A stretch of DNA of 64,000 bases, taken from Aspergillus flavus. Taxonomy: Eukaryota > Ascomycota > Eurotiomycetes > Eurotiales > Aspergillaceae. The stretch lies in the NCBI RefSeq assembly GCF_009017415.1, contig NC_092408.1:1860001-1924000 (forward strand), in the 5' to 3' direction. Of the stretch, positions 44,327-55,992 are shown piece after piece (position 1 is the stretch's first letter; each line of letters opens with the position of its first letter). The notes under the pieces were generated by a model. The model was not told where the DNA came from, did no database searches, and worked only from the letters and a program-made list of their open reading frames with translations. The translations under genes and the position numbers were made by a program.

Positions 44327-45937
44327 TCATGTCCTCAAATCCCTCGCTCCCTCCGATAATGCCTGACTCCCTACCGCCCAAGGTGGAAAGAATTCATTCC
44401 TCGCCTGGCCCGTAGTATCATACTGCGCCTGGTCCAGATCCGGGGTCTGAGCTGGCGGCTGAAATGTGCATTCCACCGTCTCGACCGTTAACCTGGCTCG
44501 CACCTGGCCCGGAGGAGTACGTCGAGGACCACTTTCACCTGAAGCGCTTCCATCGCTATCGTTATCCTCGTTCTCTTGGAACCAACTGTCCTCGCTCGCA
44601 ATGGTCTCCAAGTCCCATGCCTGTTGTTTGATCTTGGATGGGTTAAAGGGGGATGAAAGACGCTGTTGCGGTGGGTCAACGCTCGGTTCGTCGATTTGCT
44701 TTTCTGATATTGTCTCGGATTGTCGTCGACTGTTATTCTCAATTGTGCTGCTCGTGGTAGTGATGTTGAGTTTGCTTGGCTTCCGTTCGAGCTTTTTGGC
44801 AGTGACGAGGTCTGGTCTGGCTTGAGGGCTTGCTGAGCTCAGGGGCGTTTTCTGCTTCGGTTTCGGCAAGCCGACCGTCACTTGTGGGGTTTCTGGTCTG
44901 TCTGGGGTGGAAGACAACACAGTGGATGATGGTGGTAGCTGCGACTTGGGAACCTCACGGGCTGCTGGCGTAGCATGATGGGGCGTTGGCATCTCAATCG
45001 GCTTCTGGACCGGAGGTTTCTTGACAGGGGGATTAGGTTGTTTGATAATTGGGCGAGGCTTGCAACCGGCCATCAACGGGTCGACTGGTGAGTTTGCCCG
45101 GGAAAGCTCACTTGGTACCTCAGTGATTGGGGTCAATAGACCCGGATCATCAATGACCGAAAAGTCGTCCTCGCTGGGTAGGAAGTTGAATCGGGAAGTA
45201 GGTATGGGCGGTAACGGATGGGAGGGTATATCGGGTTGGGAAATCCTGAGGTTTTTCAAACCAAGTTCCTCAGGCTTTTTGCTCACGGATGATTCAAGTA
45301 ATGGGCCATTTTGAGGCTTGTCTTCTGCCGTTGGCACACGAGGCAATCGGTGAGATGGGACTGGTGGTCGGGCGTCATCAACTGATTGCAGAGCCTCCGG
45401 ATCTGCCCCAGCGCCCGGCCATGGAGTCGGAGGGCGTGACTTGAGGTGATCGATAGGGCTTTGGTGAGGCGTATCACCTGGCTCACCCAGGCCTTGCGAC
45501 TCGAGAAATCTTTTGACTTTGTCTTTTGCGCCAACGGCAAATGGAGGGAATGTGGTCAGGCTATCGGCATCGGCTTGCGCTGGTTGTTGGGGCTGTGAAT
45601 GGCCCGTCAGGGAGTCCGAGGAAATGCCTTGCGAAGCAAGCTTAGGAGCCGTGTTGAGTTTGCTTTCCATGCAAGTCTGCGTGGTAGAGACTGTTTGGTT
45701 GGGCTGTGGCTTGATCGGAGCCTCTGGCTGCTTCGGCGACGTCTCCTTAGCCCTAGCGACTTTACCATCTTTTTCACTCCCTCTGGGTGGCACTGAAGGA
45801 CGCGGATCTCGTACGGGGTGATGAGCGCCCGACTTCGAAAGTGTCTCACCTGACAAGGCTCCCTGAGTTGTCGATGACAGAACTTTCGAAGTAACGCCTC
45901 GCGAGGCTTTCAGTGCCGAAGACGAGCCTGGTACCAT
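44327..45937 (-). CDS. Proline/serine-rich disordered protein, unknown function
   Basis: A 536-codon frame from the ATG at 45937. Almost the whole protein is low-complexity, rich in Pro, Ser, Thr and Lys, with many PxxP-type stretches (NPPVKKPPVQKP; SHRLPRVP; SHPLPPIP) that could bind SH3 domains, and an acidic patch (FQENEDNDSDGSASGES). No membrane segment or catalytic domain. The frame stays open upstream of the ATG for about 40 codons (KTALSSNGHSTPVDESGL), back to a possible acceptor (TTTTTCAG) near 46020, so an upstream exon is likely and the true start may lie further right. Function unknown. Confidence 0.65.
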   Translation of the reverse strand: MVPGSSSALKASRGVTSKVLSSTTQGALSGETLSKSGAHHPVRDPRPSVPPRGSEKDGKVARAKETSPKQPEAPIKPQPNQTVSTTQTCMESKLNTAPKLASQGISSDSLTGHSQPQQPAQADADSLTTFPPFAVGAKDKVKRFLESQGLGEPGDTPHQSPIDHLKSRPPTPWPGAGADPEALQSVDDARPPVPSHRLPRVPTAEDKPQNGPLLESSVSKKPEELGLKNLRISQPDIPSHPLPPIPTSRFNFLPSEDDFSVIDDPGLLTPITEVPSELSRANSPVDPLMAGCKPRPIIKQPNPPVKKPPVQKPIEMPTPHHATPAAREVPKSQLPPSSTVLSSTPDRPETPQVTVGLPKPKQKTPLSSASPQARPDLVTAKKLERKPSKLNITTTSSTIENNSRRQSETISEKQIDEPSVDPPQQRLSSPFNPSKIKQQAWDLETIASEDSWFQENEDNDSDGSASGESGPRRTPPGQVRARLTVETVECTFQPPAQTPDLDQAQYDTTGQARNEFFPPWAVGSQALSEGARDLRT

Positions 45938-47718
45938 TGTCAGACTCCGTGCCAGTCCGCTCTCGTCTACCGGGGTACTGTGTCCGTTGCTTGAAAGGGC
46001 CGTCTTTCGTTGAAAGACTGAAAAAGCTACAGATAGCGGCTAGAACGGGGAAATATAGCCATGATATTGCGCGACCCAGCCGCCTTGTCTGGCAGAAGCT
46101 GAAAACCCGTACCTGGCCATACTGATGCCCAATTGACTTACGAGTCCCGTACACACTCCACCATCGCTCAGCCCAAGCAATCAATCACCGGCAAGAAAAA
46201 TAACGCTGATCATTTTATTGACAGAAGGTGCCGGGAATTCCTGGTTCGGTGGAGCTAGGGCATCCACCGGACAATGTTGGGGAGAGCAAGCAACATTGAA
46301 AAGCTCCCTGCAAGTGATTTCCAGAAGCCTAACTGGCTCCACCGAGAAGGCACCAACGACTTAGTGCCTGGCTCTATAGCTTTTGTTCCGTAGAATAGGG
46401 TTATTCTGGCGTAATATGTGGTGGATGGCCGGCCAATGGAGATATCATCAAGTCGAGAAAAAGGGGCTCCCGAGACACAGTGGGACCCGAAGAGCAAACG
46501 TTATAGCCCATGTGTTGGCCCACAACGCCGAGTCCCAAATCCTGTCATTTTTTTCTATGGCGTACAGTTTCGATTTGTCGGGTTTCTTTGGTGGTCGCTA
46601 TCCTTTTGTGGTGATATAGCTTGTAAAAGTGCTCAAAATTGGAAACTTCAGATGGACTATCGATTTTTTTCTTATCCACCATGATGCCCACCAGGCGACA
46701 ACAGATTGTTTTCTTTCAAGAACTCTACGTAATTCTTCTGCTGAGATAGCTTTTAGAGTACGATCGTATTATGAATGCATTATTAAGCACGTCTCTATTC
46801 AAGCATTTCATAAATTATCTGCGTCTCCAGCGTCAGTGTATCCCCATTTGTTAGACACTACCTCTTTACGACTTCTCTTTGTTTTTCTATTGTAGAAAAA
46901 AAAAAGCTAAAAGATAAACAAACGATACCAAAAGACCCCAGATAAGAAAAACAAGATACACATCTCTTTCCACAGCGCAGCCATGCATAGCTCCCTGTCC
47001 ATCCCAGACGTCGTGAAGGTAGGTAAAGTGCAGTATCAAAGCTATTTCAGGAACCTCCAACTGCCCAACCCAAATTAACTTTCTTGCAATGTAACCCAAA
47101 GCTCGTGTCAAGTCGTTTAGCTTTCTTCTCGAAGGTCAACTTTGTGTCCACCTTTTGGGGCTCGTCCCCTGGTTCGGAGCTCCCTTGCTCCACAGCGATA
47201 CCCAACCGGTGGAGTCGGTGGCCGTTATCCTTATTCGGGTGGTGTTTAGCTGTTTCAGCTTTGGTGGCTTTATTTCTCGATACTCTGTGGCTTGTCTGCT
47301 CATGTTCTTACTTGGGTGAATGTTTTTCTGTTTGTTATGCGGGGGTGTGCTTGTGTTCTTGTTTATCGTGTAGTAGTGTGTTGATATGCCTGATGGGAAC
47401 ACTGCACTGTATATCATACCCACTACCTCATCGGAAATCCATGCAAGAACTGGTTTCGTACATAGATACTAGGGCAAGCATTCAGTTGCCATCTAGAGAA
47501 AGGCTTTTAGCCATAACTTATATTTCATAGTAGTCGTTCTAGTTTGTACTGCGACAGGCGATAGATCACGATAGAAACAAAAGCCAAAGTAAAAGTCGAA
47601 TAGAGCCCTGCTTTAAGTATGTTTCGCTGGGAACAGAAAAACAAACCCATATTCACGATCTCTTCCCTCTACAGCAAAGTAATCCTTGCCAATGACCTGA
47701 ATCAATACCACAAATCCC
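45938..47718. other. Intergenic region
   Basis: Apart from a probable upstream exon of the proline-rich gene (about 45938-46190), I see no gene. The long open frame near 47084-47530 is Cys/Leu/Ser-rich from T-rich DNA, starts at TTG, and does not look like a real protein. Confidence 0.4.
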
Positions 47719-48396
47719 TCACTTCTTCAACCCAGCAACAACTTTCTCGAGCGCATCCCTCTCCTCCTGCTGATGTTCCGCAAACTGACCCTCCGCCAAG
47801 TTCTCAATACTCTCCTCCGCCTCCCTGATAACCTCCTCCGCCTCACCAATCTTCCCCTGCCCCGCCAAAGCCTTAATCAAGATCCTCAAAGACCCAAGAA
47901 CCTGCGGACTATTACTCCCCAAGATAGGATGTTCCCGGAGCGCCGGAATCGTCTCACGGGCAAGTTTCTCCGCTTTCTTGTACTCTCCTTTCTCCTCATA
48001 AAGTCCAGCCAGATTCTGCAAAGCAGCTAGATCCTTTCCCTTCGGTCCGGGATGATTGACTTGCTCAAGTAAAAGACTTTCTTGTTTCTCGAGGTCGCCG
48101 GTACTGCGATTGATGTGGAAGAGAGCGGATTTCAGTCTCTGCCAGGTGGGGTGGTCTTTCTCATAGAGAGGAGTGGGTTTTGCAGCGTTTTCGAGGCACT
48201 GCAGCTTTTTGGTAAGGGCTTGTTCGAGGAGGACAAGTTTGGTTGCGTTTGGGGAGCTCGGGTCGAGGTTTAGACTGGTGATTTCTTCGGGGGTGAGGTT
48301 GGCGGCTGCACTGCTGCTGATGGCTGGGGGGAGAGATTGCCAGATTTCGCCTTCGGGGGTGGTGGGTTTCCAGGGGTATTGCTGGGGTGTGACCAT
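47719..48396 (-). CDS. Small TPR-like protein, unknown function
   Basis: A 225-aa single-exon protein. Residues about 110-200 hold helical repeats like tetratricopeptide units (ALQNLAGLYEEKGEYKKAEK; LGSLRILIKALAGQGKIGEA). The N-terminal 50 residues are Pro/Ser-rich. No signal peptide or membrane segment. The TPR part suggests a protein-protein scaffold; the partner is unknown. Confidence 0.75.
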   Translation of the reverse strand: MVTPQQYPWKPTTPEGEIWQSLPPAISSSAAANLTPEEITSLNLDPSSPNATKLVLLEQALTKKLQCLENAAKPTPLYEKDHPTWQRLKSALFHINRSTGDLEKQESLLLEQVNHPGPKGKDLAALQNLAGLYEEKGEYKKAEKLARETIPALREHPILGSNSPQVLGSLRILIKALAGQGKIGEAEEVIREAEESIENLAEGQFAEHQQEERDALEKVVAGLKK

Positions 48397-48732
48397 TTTG
48401 GAGTTGGTTTGATTATGATGGACTGGGGATTGTGTTGAAGGAGAGAGGGATGGAGGAGGGTGTGGTTGTAGTCTAGAAGGAATATGTTGAAGTGAGTGAG
48501 ATGTCGAAAATAGATTTATATAAAAACAATATGAATGAGTGAACAGTAGCCTTAGGACTAGGCAGCAGCACGTGAATAAACACCGAGAGAGGGAAGATTA
48601 GGTTTACTGTCAGGGATTCTTCTTTGTTGTCCAACCGAGACGGTGGGGTTGAGGCGTCTCTACAGGCAAATCACCATCCAATGAATATGGAACCAGGATA
48701 AAATCCTGACTTACTATAGTACATCTCCACGG
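48397..48732. other. Intergenic region
   Basis: Contains the promoter of the TPR gene and the 3' end of the MFS gene to its right. Nothing else recognised. Confidence 0.4.
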
Positions 48733-50510
48733 TTACGCATTCCCATCCAATTCTTGATGCTTACGCTGCACCATATCCTTTACAGCAACCTCCGGTTTCT
48801 TCCCCTTCTTAATACTCTTCCATTCCATACCAAGAGACGCAAGCAGTCCAGCAAGTGAGAGCCCCATTGCAGCGAGGAAGCTTTTCGTGCAAGCTCCGTT
48901 GTACGCCTGCTGCACCTGAACCATATATTCCGATGGAACCACAGAAGCCAGGTTCGTAGCACCGTTATTGAGAATCTCTCTTGCATCTAGACCTGGAATG
49001 TCGGAGAGCTGAGGCATAAGGTAGTTGGTAAGAATGGATTGACCAATCGTGGCAAAGACACTGCCCCCGAGCTGCTGGAGGAAGAACACGAGTGCGATTC
49101 CGATCGGTACATCAGCGAACGGGAGGACTCTCTGTACGACGAGACCCGAGACTTGCATTCCGAATCCCAGGCCAAATCCAGACAGGAACTGATAGCCGAT
49201 CCAATGGGATAAGTCGGTATCGAGGTTGAAAGTTGACATCAAACCTAATCCAACTGACAAAACACATGGGCATATGTACATGGCTGGGACATAGTATCCG
49301 GTCTTTTGTGTCATGAACCCTGCGATGAATGTCGCGAGAACCATACTGAGCATGAGCGGTAACGTGTAGATGCCCGACTGGATGGGGCTGACGAGTTTGA
49401 CGGTTTGGACTAATATTGCCGTCAGCTGGAATTTCTATCCGTGTGGGATAGGTAGTTGCGCTTACACCAGATCGGAAGAAAGTAGACCATCAGTATCATT
49501 GAGCTCGATATAAAGAGGGTGTAAAGCGCTGCGCAAAACATGCTTCTTTGAGTGATCACCCTGGCTGGTATCGTAGCTGTCTCTGGTCTGAGGATCTGGA
49601 CGGCGGCAAACAGTAAGATCAAGACACCGAACAGAACGAAGAGCGCAATGACCCGACTATTACTCCACGAGTAGGTCGAGCCGCCCCATTGTAAAGCTAG
49701 CAGCAGAGAGACAATTGCTGGCACGAAGAAAAACATGCCCAGGGGATCGACCCGTTTTAGATGGGTTCCAATGGATGCAGGTTCGTAATTCGACTTCGGT
49801 GGATCCCATATCAAGAACAAGAGTATGATTGTTACTGCTCCGATAGGAAGATTGATATAGAAGCACCATCTAATCACTCAGGTTAGTCAAAGATAATTCT
49901 CCAAGTTAATGGATCAAGCCTAAATAACACACCTCCAGGTGACCGAGCTGGTGAAGGCTCCCCCGACCAATGGTCCCATAACGCTGGAGACTCCAAAGGC
50001 CCCTCCAAACATCCCTTGAAACATAGGTCTCTTGTGCAGTGGTATCATGGGTATTATAATAAGCATGCACCCGGAGAAGACCCCGGCGGATGCGAGCCCG
50101 GCGATAGCACGTCCAGCTATGAAGGCGCCTGAGTTGGGGGCCGCACCACAGATGGCAGAGCCGATTTCGAAAATCACAATGGAAAGTAAAAATACACGCT
50201 TCATATCGTAAGCTCTGTATATTCGGCCATAGAGAAGCTGAGAAGTTGCTCCCGTGAGCAAGAATGCCGAACCGTACCAGCCAATGTCGCCCAAACTATC
50301 GAACTCATCCGTGATACGAGGAATAGCAGTACTGACAATTGTCCGATCCAGCGTGACGACAAAGAGGGACAGAAGGTTGCATGATATGATTAGCCAGAAT
50401 TTGAGAGTCCTGGGCTGGTAACGGCTCTCAGATTCTTCTCCTCGCTTTTGCCCTGCTTGACTCGGCACTATGCTCGGCTTCTCAACATCTGAAACTTTGT
50501 CTGATCCCAT
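48733..50510 (-). CDS. MFS transporter, DHA2 (14-TM drug-proton antiporter type)
   Basis: Plasma-membrane efflux-type transporter, 552 aa. Exons 50510-49933, 49869-49466 and 49409-48733; joins give [14 protein letters not shown] and [19 protein letters not shown], both classic for this family, with introns of 63 and 56 nt. Motifs: [13 protein letters not shown] in helix 1, [45 protein letters not shown] (motif C) and [12 protein letters not shown]. The hydrophilic N-terminus is about 35 residues. Such transporters often export a cluster's own metabolite. The broken regulator gene at 50800-53094 is its divergent neighbour. Confidence 0.93.
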
Positions 50511-50799
50511 TTCCTTGCCCTTGTCAACCTCGGCTTCGTTATCGCGGGCTGATGATATTATTGGTTGTTCGTTGCTCCCGATTATGCCTTTGGCTTGGTA
50601 TGCTTATAGATGTCGTCTTCCGGTTTTCGATGTTAGGTATGTGCAAAGTAAGGTATTCAACGTCAAGAGTCAGCTTACTCCGGTTGAGTCAAGCTTGCCA
50701 CACTTGCAATGGGCAGTCTCATGATATATTATTTTATTATAAAGAGATCGAAGATGTTATTCCCGGGCAAGACCTGTCCACGCTATATAGACCAGCTAC
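50511..50799. other. Gap between MFS gene and regulator pseudogene
   Basis: Contains the MFS promoter. A CxxC-like reading (QACHTCN) near 50694-50714 may be a relic of the first half of the zinc cluster of the adjacent pseudogene. Confidence 0.3.
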
Positions 50800-53094
50800 G
50801 AAGTTGAGTGTCGGGTTTTGCCCCCACAGCCCCCTAAGAGGAGAAAGAAGAAATTACACGAACGAGACTTGATTGACCGGCTTAGAAAGTATGAGGCACT
50901 TATGTCTCAGCATGGCATCAGCTTCGACTCGGTCCTAGAAGGTGAATACGGTGTCGCGAACCTTGAGCATGACACCAATGGCGCGGGGACTGCTGCAGAA
51001 GGTAGTGCACAGAATAGTAATCCACAGGCGCAGGGCAAGTAAGTTTTATCTAGCTGTTATCGTTCTTTTCTGATATATATATCTTGTACCACTCTGACAT
51101 TTCCCAGCCGCTCGAAATGGTTTCCATATTATCAAGAGGTTCGTCCATGGAATGGTTTTCTCATCTTGATACTCTACGTCGCCATATTGGTGTCTCGTTG
51201 AAGGTACAGAAAAATAACCCATCCAGTACTGCACAACCGATGATATGCTGCGCGATACGTCCGACGATGAGAACGAGCGGCTCACAATCCATCATTCATT
51301 CGATACCATGTTTGGTGATACCGATGGCTTCCCATTCAATGTCTGTGGCTCGCCGGCCCAGATAACCGATTTACACCCACCTGCTATCAAGATGTTTCAA
51401 CTATGGCAGGTTTATATTAACAATGTGAACCCTCTCTTGAAGATCAGCCACGTTCCAACACTCCAGGCACAAGTTGTCGAGGCAGCGGCCGATCCTGCTA
51501 AAATTTCCAAACCGCTAGAAGCTTTGATGTTTGGCATATATCTCGTCGCTGTGCTTTCTTTGACAGATGAGGAGGTGGAGGCCACCTTTGATGAAGGGAA
51601 AGCAGTGCTCCTATCCAGATATCACCAGGGCACGCAGCAAGCCTTGATAAATGCTGGTTTCATGAGATCAAATGAGCTCATGGTGTTGCAAGCTTACTTT
51701 CTGTACCTGGTATGTCGACCCTTACGCTTTTCCTACAGCCTTGGATGCACCTTATACTCCAGCATGTGGCAACGCATCGACTAATTCCGGCTATAGTTCT
51801 GTATAGTACAATACATCGATCCTCGGTCTCTTTTCTGCCTGATCGGCATCGCAGTACGTATAGCCACACGTCTCGGCTTACATCGTGATGGCATTCGGTT
51901 CGGCTTGTCGCCATTTGAAACAGAGCAACGGAAACGATTATGGTAGCAGATTGTCGCTTTTGACAAACGAATTGCAGAGGTGACTGGATCGGCTATTACC
52001 GCGCTCTCCTCCTCTCCAACTGACTGCAGGCTTCCTCTCAATGTGAACGATGCAGACCTACACATACACGCTAAGGAACCCCCAACCCCCAGCACTGGTG
52101 CAACTGAGATGCTTTTCTGCCTCACGCGCATTGAACTCACTATCGCAGCTGTCCCTAATGGCATGCGACCCAACCCTGTAGATTTGAACAATCCGTTCGC
52201 GCAACACAAGCCAACACCCTCGCCAGCCGATGCCACTACTCAAGAAACTAGCAGTCAGCCCCCGACAAACGGTCTCGATCGCTACTGTGCGCACATGGAG
52301 TCCACGTATCTCGCACACTGTGATCATGGGATTCCTGTTCAGTTCTTTGCTCTGATGATGGCGCGTGTATCGCTTTGTAGACTTCGAATTGTTGGCTTTA
52401 TGTCTCGGGGTGTGTCCGCCACAACTCTGAGAACCGGGAGCGCGACGCCCTCTTCATGACTGCTATCGAAATGCTTGAGTATGATAATATTATCCACACG
52501 GCCCCCAGTCTACGCAACTTTCTCTGGTACACTCAGTTACTAGTCCCCCTGCCAGGATATGTCTTCCTCGTAGGTGAGCTGCGCCAGCGCACCACGGGCG
52601 AGCTGTGCGAACGTGCATGGAAAGCTATATGCGTCAACTACAACGACCGGGGTCTCATTCGCAAGCTGAGAAGCCCTATGCATGTTGCCTTCGGTCGCAT
52701 GCTTCTAAAGGCCTGGAACGCACATGAGGAGGCCGAGCTCCAACTTGGGAGGAATGTGCAACCTCCACAGCTGGTTACAATGCTGCGCGAACGTGTGGCC
52801 CTGCAAACTTCAACATCCCAATCAAAGCCAGATTTGGCGGGCAACGGTAGCACGGACTCTGTTAAGACCACAAACGGTGGCCCCATTGCTGGAACCAGAA
52901 TGTGGGTTGACGATAACCCTGGACTAGACAGAATGGGCCGGCCATTCGCGATTATGTCCAATGAAGATTCAATGTTTCCGTCTCTGCACAGCGCAAGCCA
53001 AATGTTTGATGAGGTTTCGCCCGATCAGAATGACGTCGATTGGTCATATCTCATGCAACCTGGTGTACTGGGGGAGCTTTGCGGCAAACACTGA
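50800..53094 (+). pseudogene. Broken fungal Zn2Cys6-type transcription factor gene
   Basis: Reads as a fungal-specific transcription factor over most of its length: PPQPPKRRKKKLHERDLIDR (linker after a zinc cluster), NRSKWFPYYQE, YCTTDDMLRDTSDDENE, FQLWQVYINNVNPLLKISH, IGIAVRIATRLGLHRDG, FETEQRKRLW, FLWYTQLLVPLPGY and LCERAWKAICVN. Plausible introns: 51039-51107, 51139-51226, 51710-51796. Lesions: an in-frame TAG at 51944-51946 right after LW, where the frame then continues QIVAFDKRIAE; a shift of reading frame between about 52405 and 52437 (frame resumes ERDALFMTAIEMLEYDN); and no complete zinc cluster upstream of 50818. Assembly error could explain one lesion but hardly all. Confidence 0.8.
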
Positions 53095-53281
53095 GCCCAT
53101 CTTTACGCACAGCTGTGGTTTCACTTATCCATCTGGGTCATGGTCATGGTACTTGTCGGCTTTCCTTTGTCATCGTTCGTGTCATCATCATGCTCATGCG
53201 ATGTTCCATGTGGTTTTCGGGCTACTACGCATGGGCACGTCCGCAATGTTCCAAATGATCTGTTTCATTTCGACGACTACA

Positions 53282-55579
53282 TCAGTAGTATTCGCTATCG
53301 ATAAATTCCCATTTGGCCTTCACCGCATGATGCAACTTCCTCATAGGCCAAGCATGGATGGCCTTGGTCTTCTCAATGACGGCCTCCAGTGCTTCTCGTT
53401 CCCTGGGGTCAGTAAAATACTCCCCGTAAAGTATGATGCTAATCACTGCATTAACTAGGGCGGGTGAGACGTTCTGGTGACTAAGGCCAATTCCGCAAAT
53501 GTTGAGTACTATTGATCGGACTTGTGCTTCAACCTTGCGATGTGCAATGCGGCAATGCGGATCGTTCCTGTATCAGTCGATCAACAATCGAGAGTCAGAT
53601 AAAGAGACGTGGGTAGGTATCGGACATACCTAATATTAGGGTTCTCCGCGATCAAGATCATCCGAGCAATCTCGTAGTGCTGAGCGCCAAATACTTGTGC
53701 ACTCGAGCAGTACCAGACAGTCGAAAATATCTCCCCCTTGGACTTATCGGCCTTATTGTCTAGGATTGGAACGAACTCGGGCATAAGTTCCTTCGTGATT
53801 GAGTGCAATTCTTCCTTTAACACAGCTGCATTCAAGGTGGTCAGCTGCATGTACTCGTTCCAGCAGAGCTTGTTGGAGCTCACCCCAGTCTAGTGGTGAC
53901 CTGTCCCCCAGCCACCATCTCGTTACGTCTCCAGCAAATAATATCAGTTTATTAGCAGCAGAGGCACCCTGGCGCTTATCTTGGTCGGGGGTTATCCGGG
54001 GGAAACGCTGCATTGCCAATGCATAGTAGATTTCCTGCCTAATGGCTATCCAGAATACAGCATTGGCAAAGCTGTGGTGTGTTGGTATGGAGGCAGTGGT
54101 TTCTATGATGGCCTGTATAATGGCAAGGAAATTAACAGGCTGCTGGTCGCGAGCTCCAGTGCTACTATCAATCTCCTCCTCCTCTTCAATCTCTTCATAC
54201 TGTCGCAAGATCACGGCAGCTGCCATAATGTTCTCTTGGTACTCTCGGTCACAGATCTTATGGAAGTCTATGAGCGCGGGTATGCATTTGAGCATATACT
54301 CAACCGCGGTAGACGTCGACAAATGGGGAAGAACCTGCCCTTTATATTTCGGTCCTTTGGATGTCCTGTACTGCGGCAAACGGCTGAGATGACGCGATGC
54401 AACGGCATAAATGGCATTCCGAAGTGGGGGACAATGTCGGGCGCGATACGGAACCTCTACTTGAAAATGTCTCCTGTCATCACAGACGTCAAACTATGCT
54501 GCTGTTAGCTTTGGTTTAACATCGCACGCTGCGTATACTATACCCACGGAGAAAGTTCCTCGATAAAGTACCGCAGTAGACAAGCTTCTTGTACGCTCTC
54601 AAATGGTTCGAGCGCTACATCACTGGAAGTGGAAGTAGGACTGTATCCAGACTGAACTGGTCCACTGAAAGAATTGGTTCCCTCGCTACTGTCAAGGTGA
54701 CCTATTTGCTCTGGGCTCCCGGACACAGACAGAGTGTGGGCGGGAAACCTTGGATCGGATATATCCAACAGCTGGGAGCTGAATTTACTTGTAACTGAAT
54801 CCTGCGGCGACTCATCTTCTCTGAATAGAGGTCCAGTTAAACTTGAAACATTATGCGCTAACTGATCGGCTTCGCATGCTGTAATAGCCAGAGCATGTAG
54901 ACGCTGGTTTTCGGAAGCAGTGCAATCAAAGCAATTGAAGGGCTCTGAAGAATGCTGCGCCGCTGGGCTCGTGGGGGGGATGCTAGAGGGCCCGTGGTCA
55001 GTGTGTCCATTGGAAGGGTCAAACTGGACATTGCTGACAACAGATCCGCCTGTATCATGTACACGGAGCCGAGCTACGAGATCTGATCAGTCATCGAAGA
55101 GCCTCGCTAGCTTGTTGAAATTCTTCCAGAAGGTTTCTCACCTCGCTTCGGCCTACTGTTCACCCAATGTTGGTCTTCCGAAAAATGGGCAGTGGACCCT
55201 TGACGGAAAATCTGTCTTTTCGACACTACAAAACAGTCTAGATTCTTCGTTTCACATCGTCCACACTTCGGTGTTTGTTTATCACCTGGCAGTTAAACAA
55301 GCTATGATCAGCATGGTTTCCCGTCCAATCTATGTACGCAGTCATGCAAGAGTGTAGCATCCAATAGCATCCAGATGCGAGCCACATTGTCTTTCTCTCT
55401 AATTGCGTGTCCGACAGCTAGTCCTGTACCACCGTCACTAGCAGTACTTTAGTCTTACATTTCAGATGTTTGTCTGTGGGATGAGTTAGTATGACACAGC
55501 CTATAGCAAGGACTACAACAAACTGACCACGGCAATTCCAGCATGGCTCTTGGACTTCTCGACTCCGCTGCAAGGTCAT
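53282..55579 (-). CDS. Zn2Cys6 transcription factor, seven exons
   Basis: A 613-aa fungal binuclear-zinc-cluster regulator, nuclear. Exons: 55579-55528, 55473-55459, 55285-55142, 55082-54544, 54493-53884, 53825-53630, 53567-53282; all introns are GT-AG. Spliced residues 13-40 form a perfect C-X2-C-X6-C-X6-C-X2-C-X6-C cluster (PCWNCRDKHLKC, then DKQTPKCGRCETKNLDC). The cluster is cut by two introns flanking a 15-nt exon; the second of these is 173 nt. The regulatory domain has LLRYFIEELSPWFDVCDDRR, HCPPLRNAIYAVASRHLSR and, near the end, AQVFGAQHYEIARMILIAE, as in the ARGRII/Pfam-11951-like group. No stop or frameshift. It converges on the broken regulator gene and is divergent from the dehydrogenase pseudogene. 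Confidence 0.85.
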
Positions 55580-55992
55580 TATCTCTCCGTGGGCGACGAT
55601 ATCTAAAAAGGGTTATATTGATGTGATAATAGAAAGTTCATGGTCATCGAGTGAGGTTCAAGTTGGCTGAAGACACAAACCGCGGCAAGACCTTCCGTAA
55701 TGGGACATCCTGCACCCAAAATGCGGGGAATTTCCCCAGTCCCATGTTAGGAAGATTTGCCCGCCGCCACTCACGCTCCATCTCAACTCTACTACATGTG
55801 GAAATTGTCGCCGCGAGGAGACACTTTCGAGTATCATAGTGTATTGAACAACAGAAATAAAGTATCAAGACGTCACAGTCCACGTAGCTGGATGGTGCTT
55901 TCAAAGGTAAATATAGACGGTACAATGTCATGGATGATCTCCGAACACAATCAATCATCTTCTGCCAGACAATGTAGACAACGAAGTACAGC
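55580..55992. other. Divergent region between the regulator and the dehydrogenase pseudogene
   Basis: Presumed promoter region for both neighbours; no coding signal recognised. Confidence 0.35.

Noticed and set aside
47084..47530. 148-aa Cys/Ser/Leu-rich ORF that could look like a membrane protein
   Set aside because: TTG start in T-rich intergenic DNA; no helix pattern typical of a real transporter.
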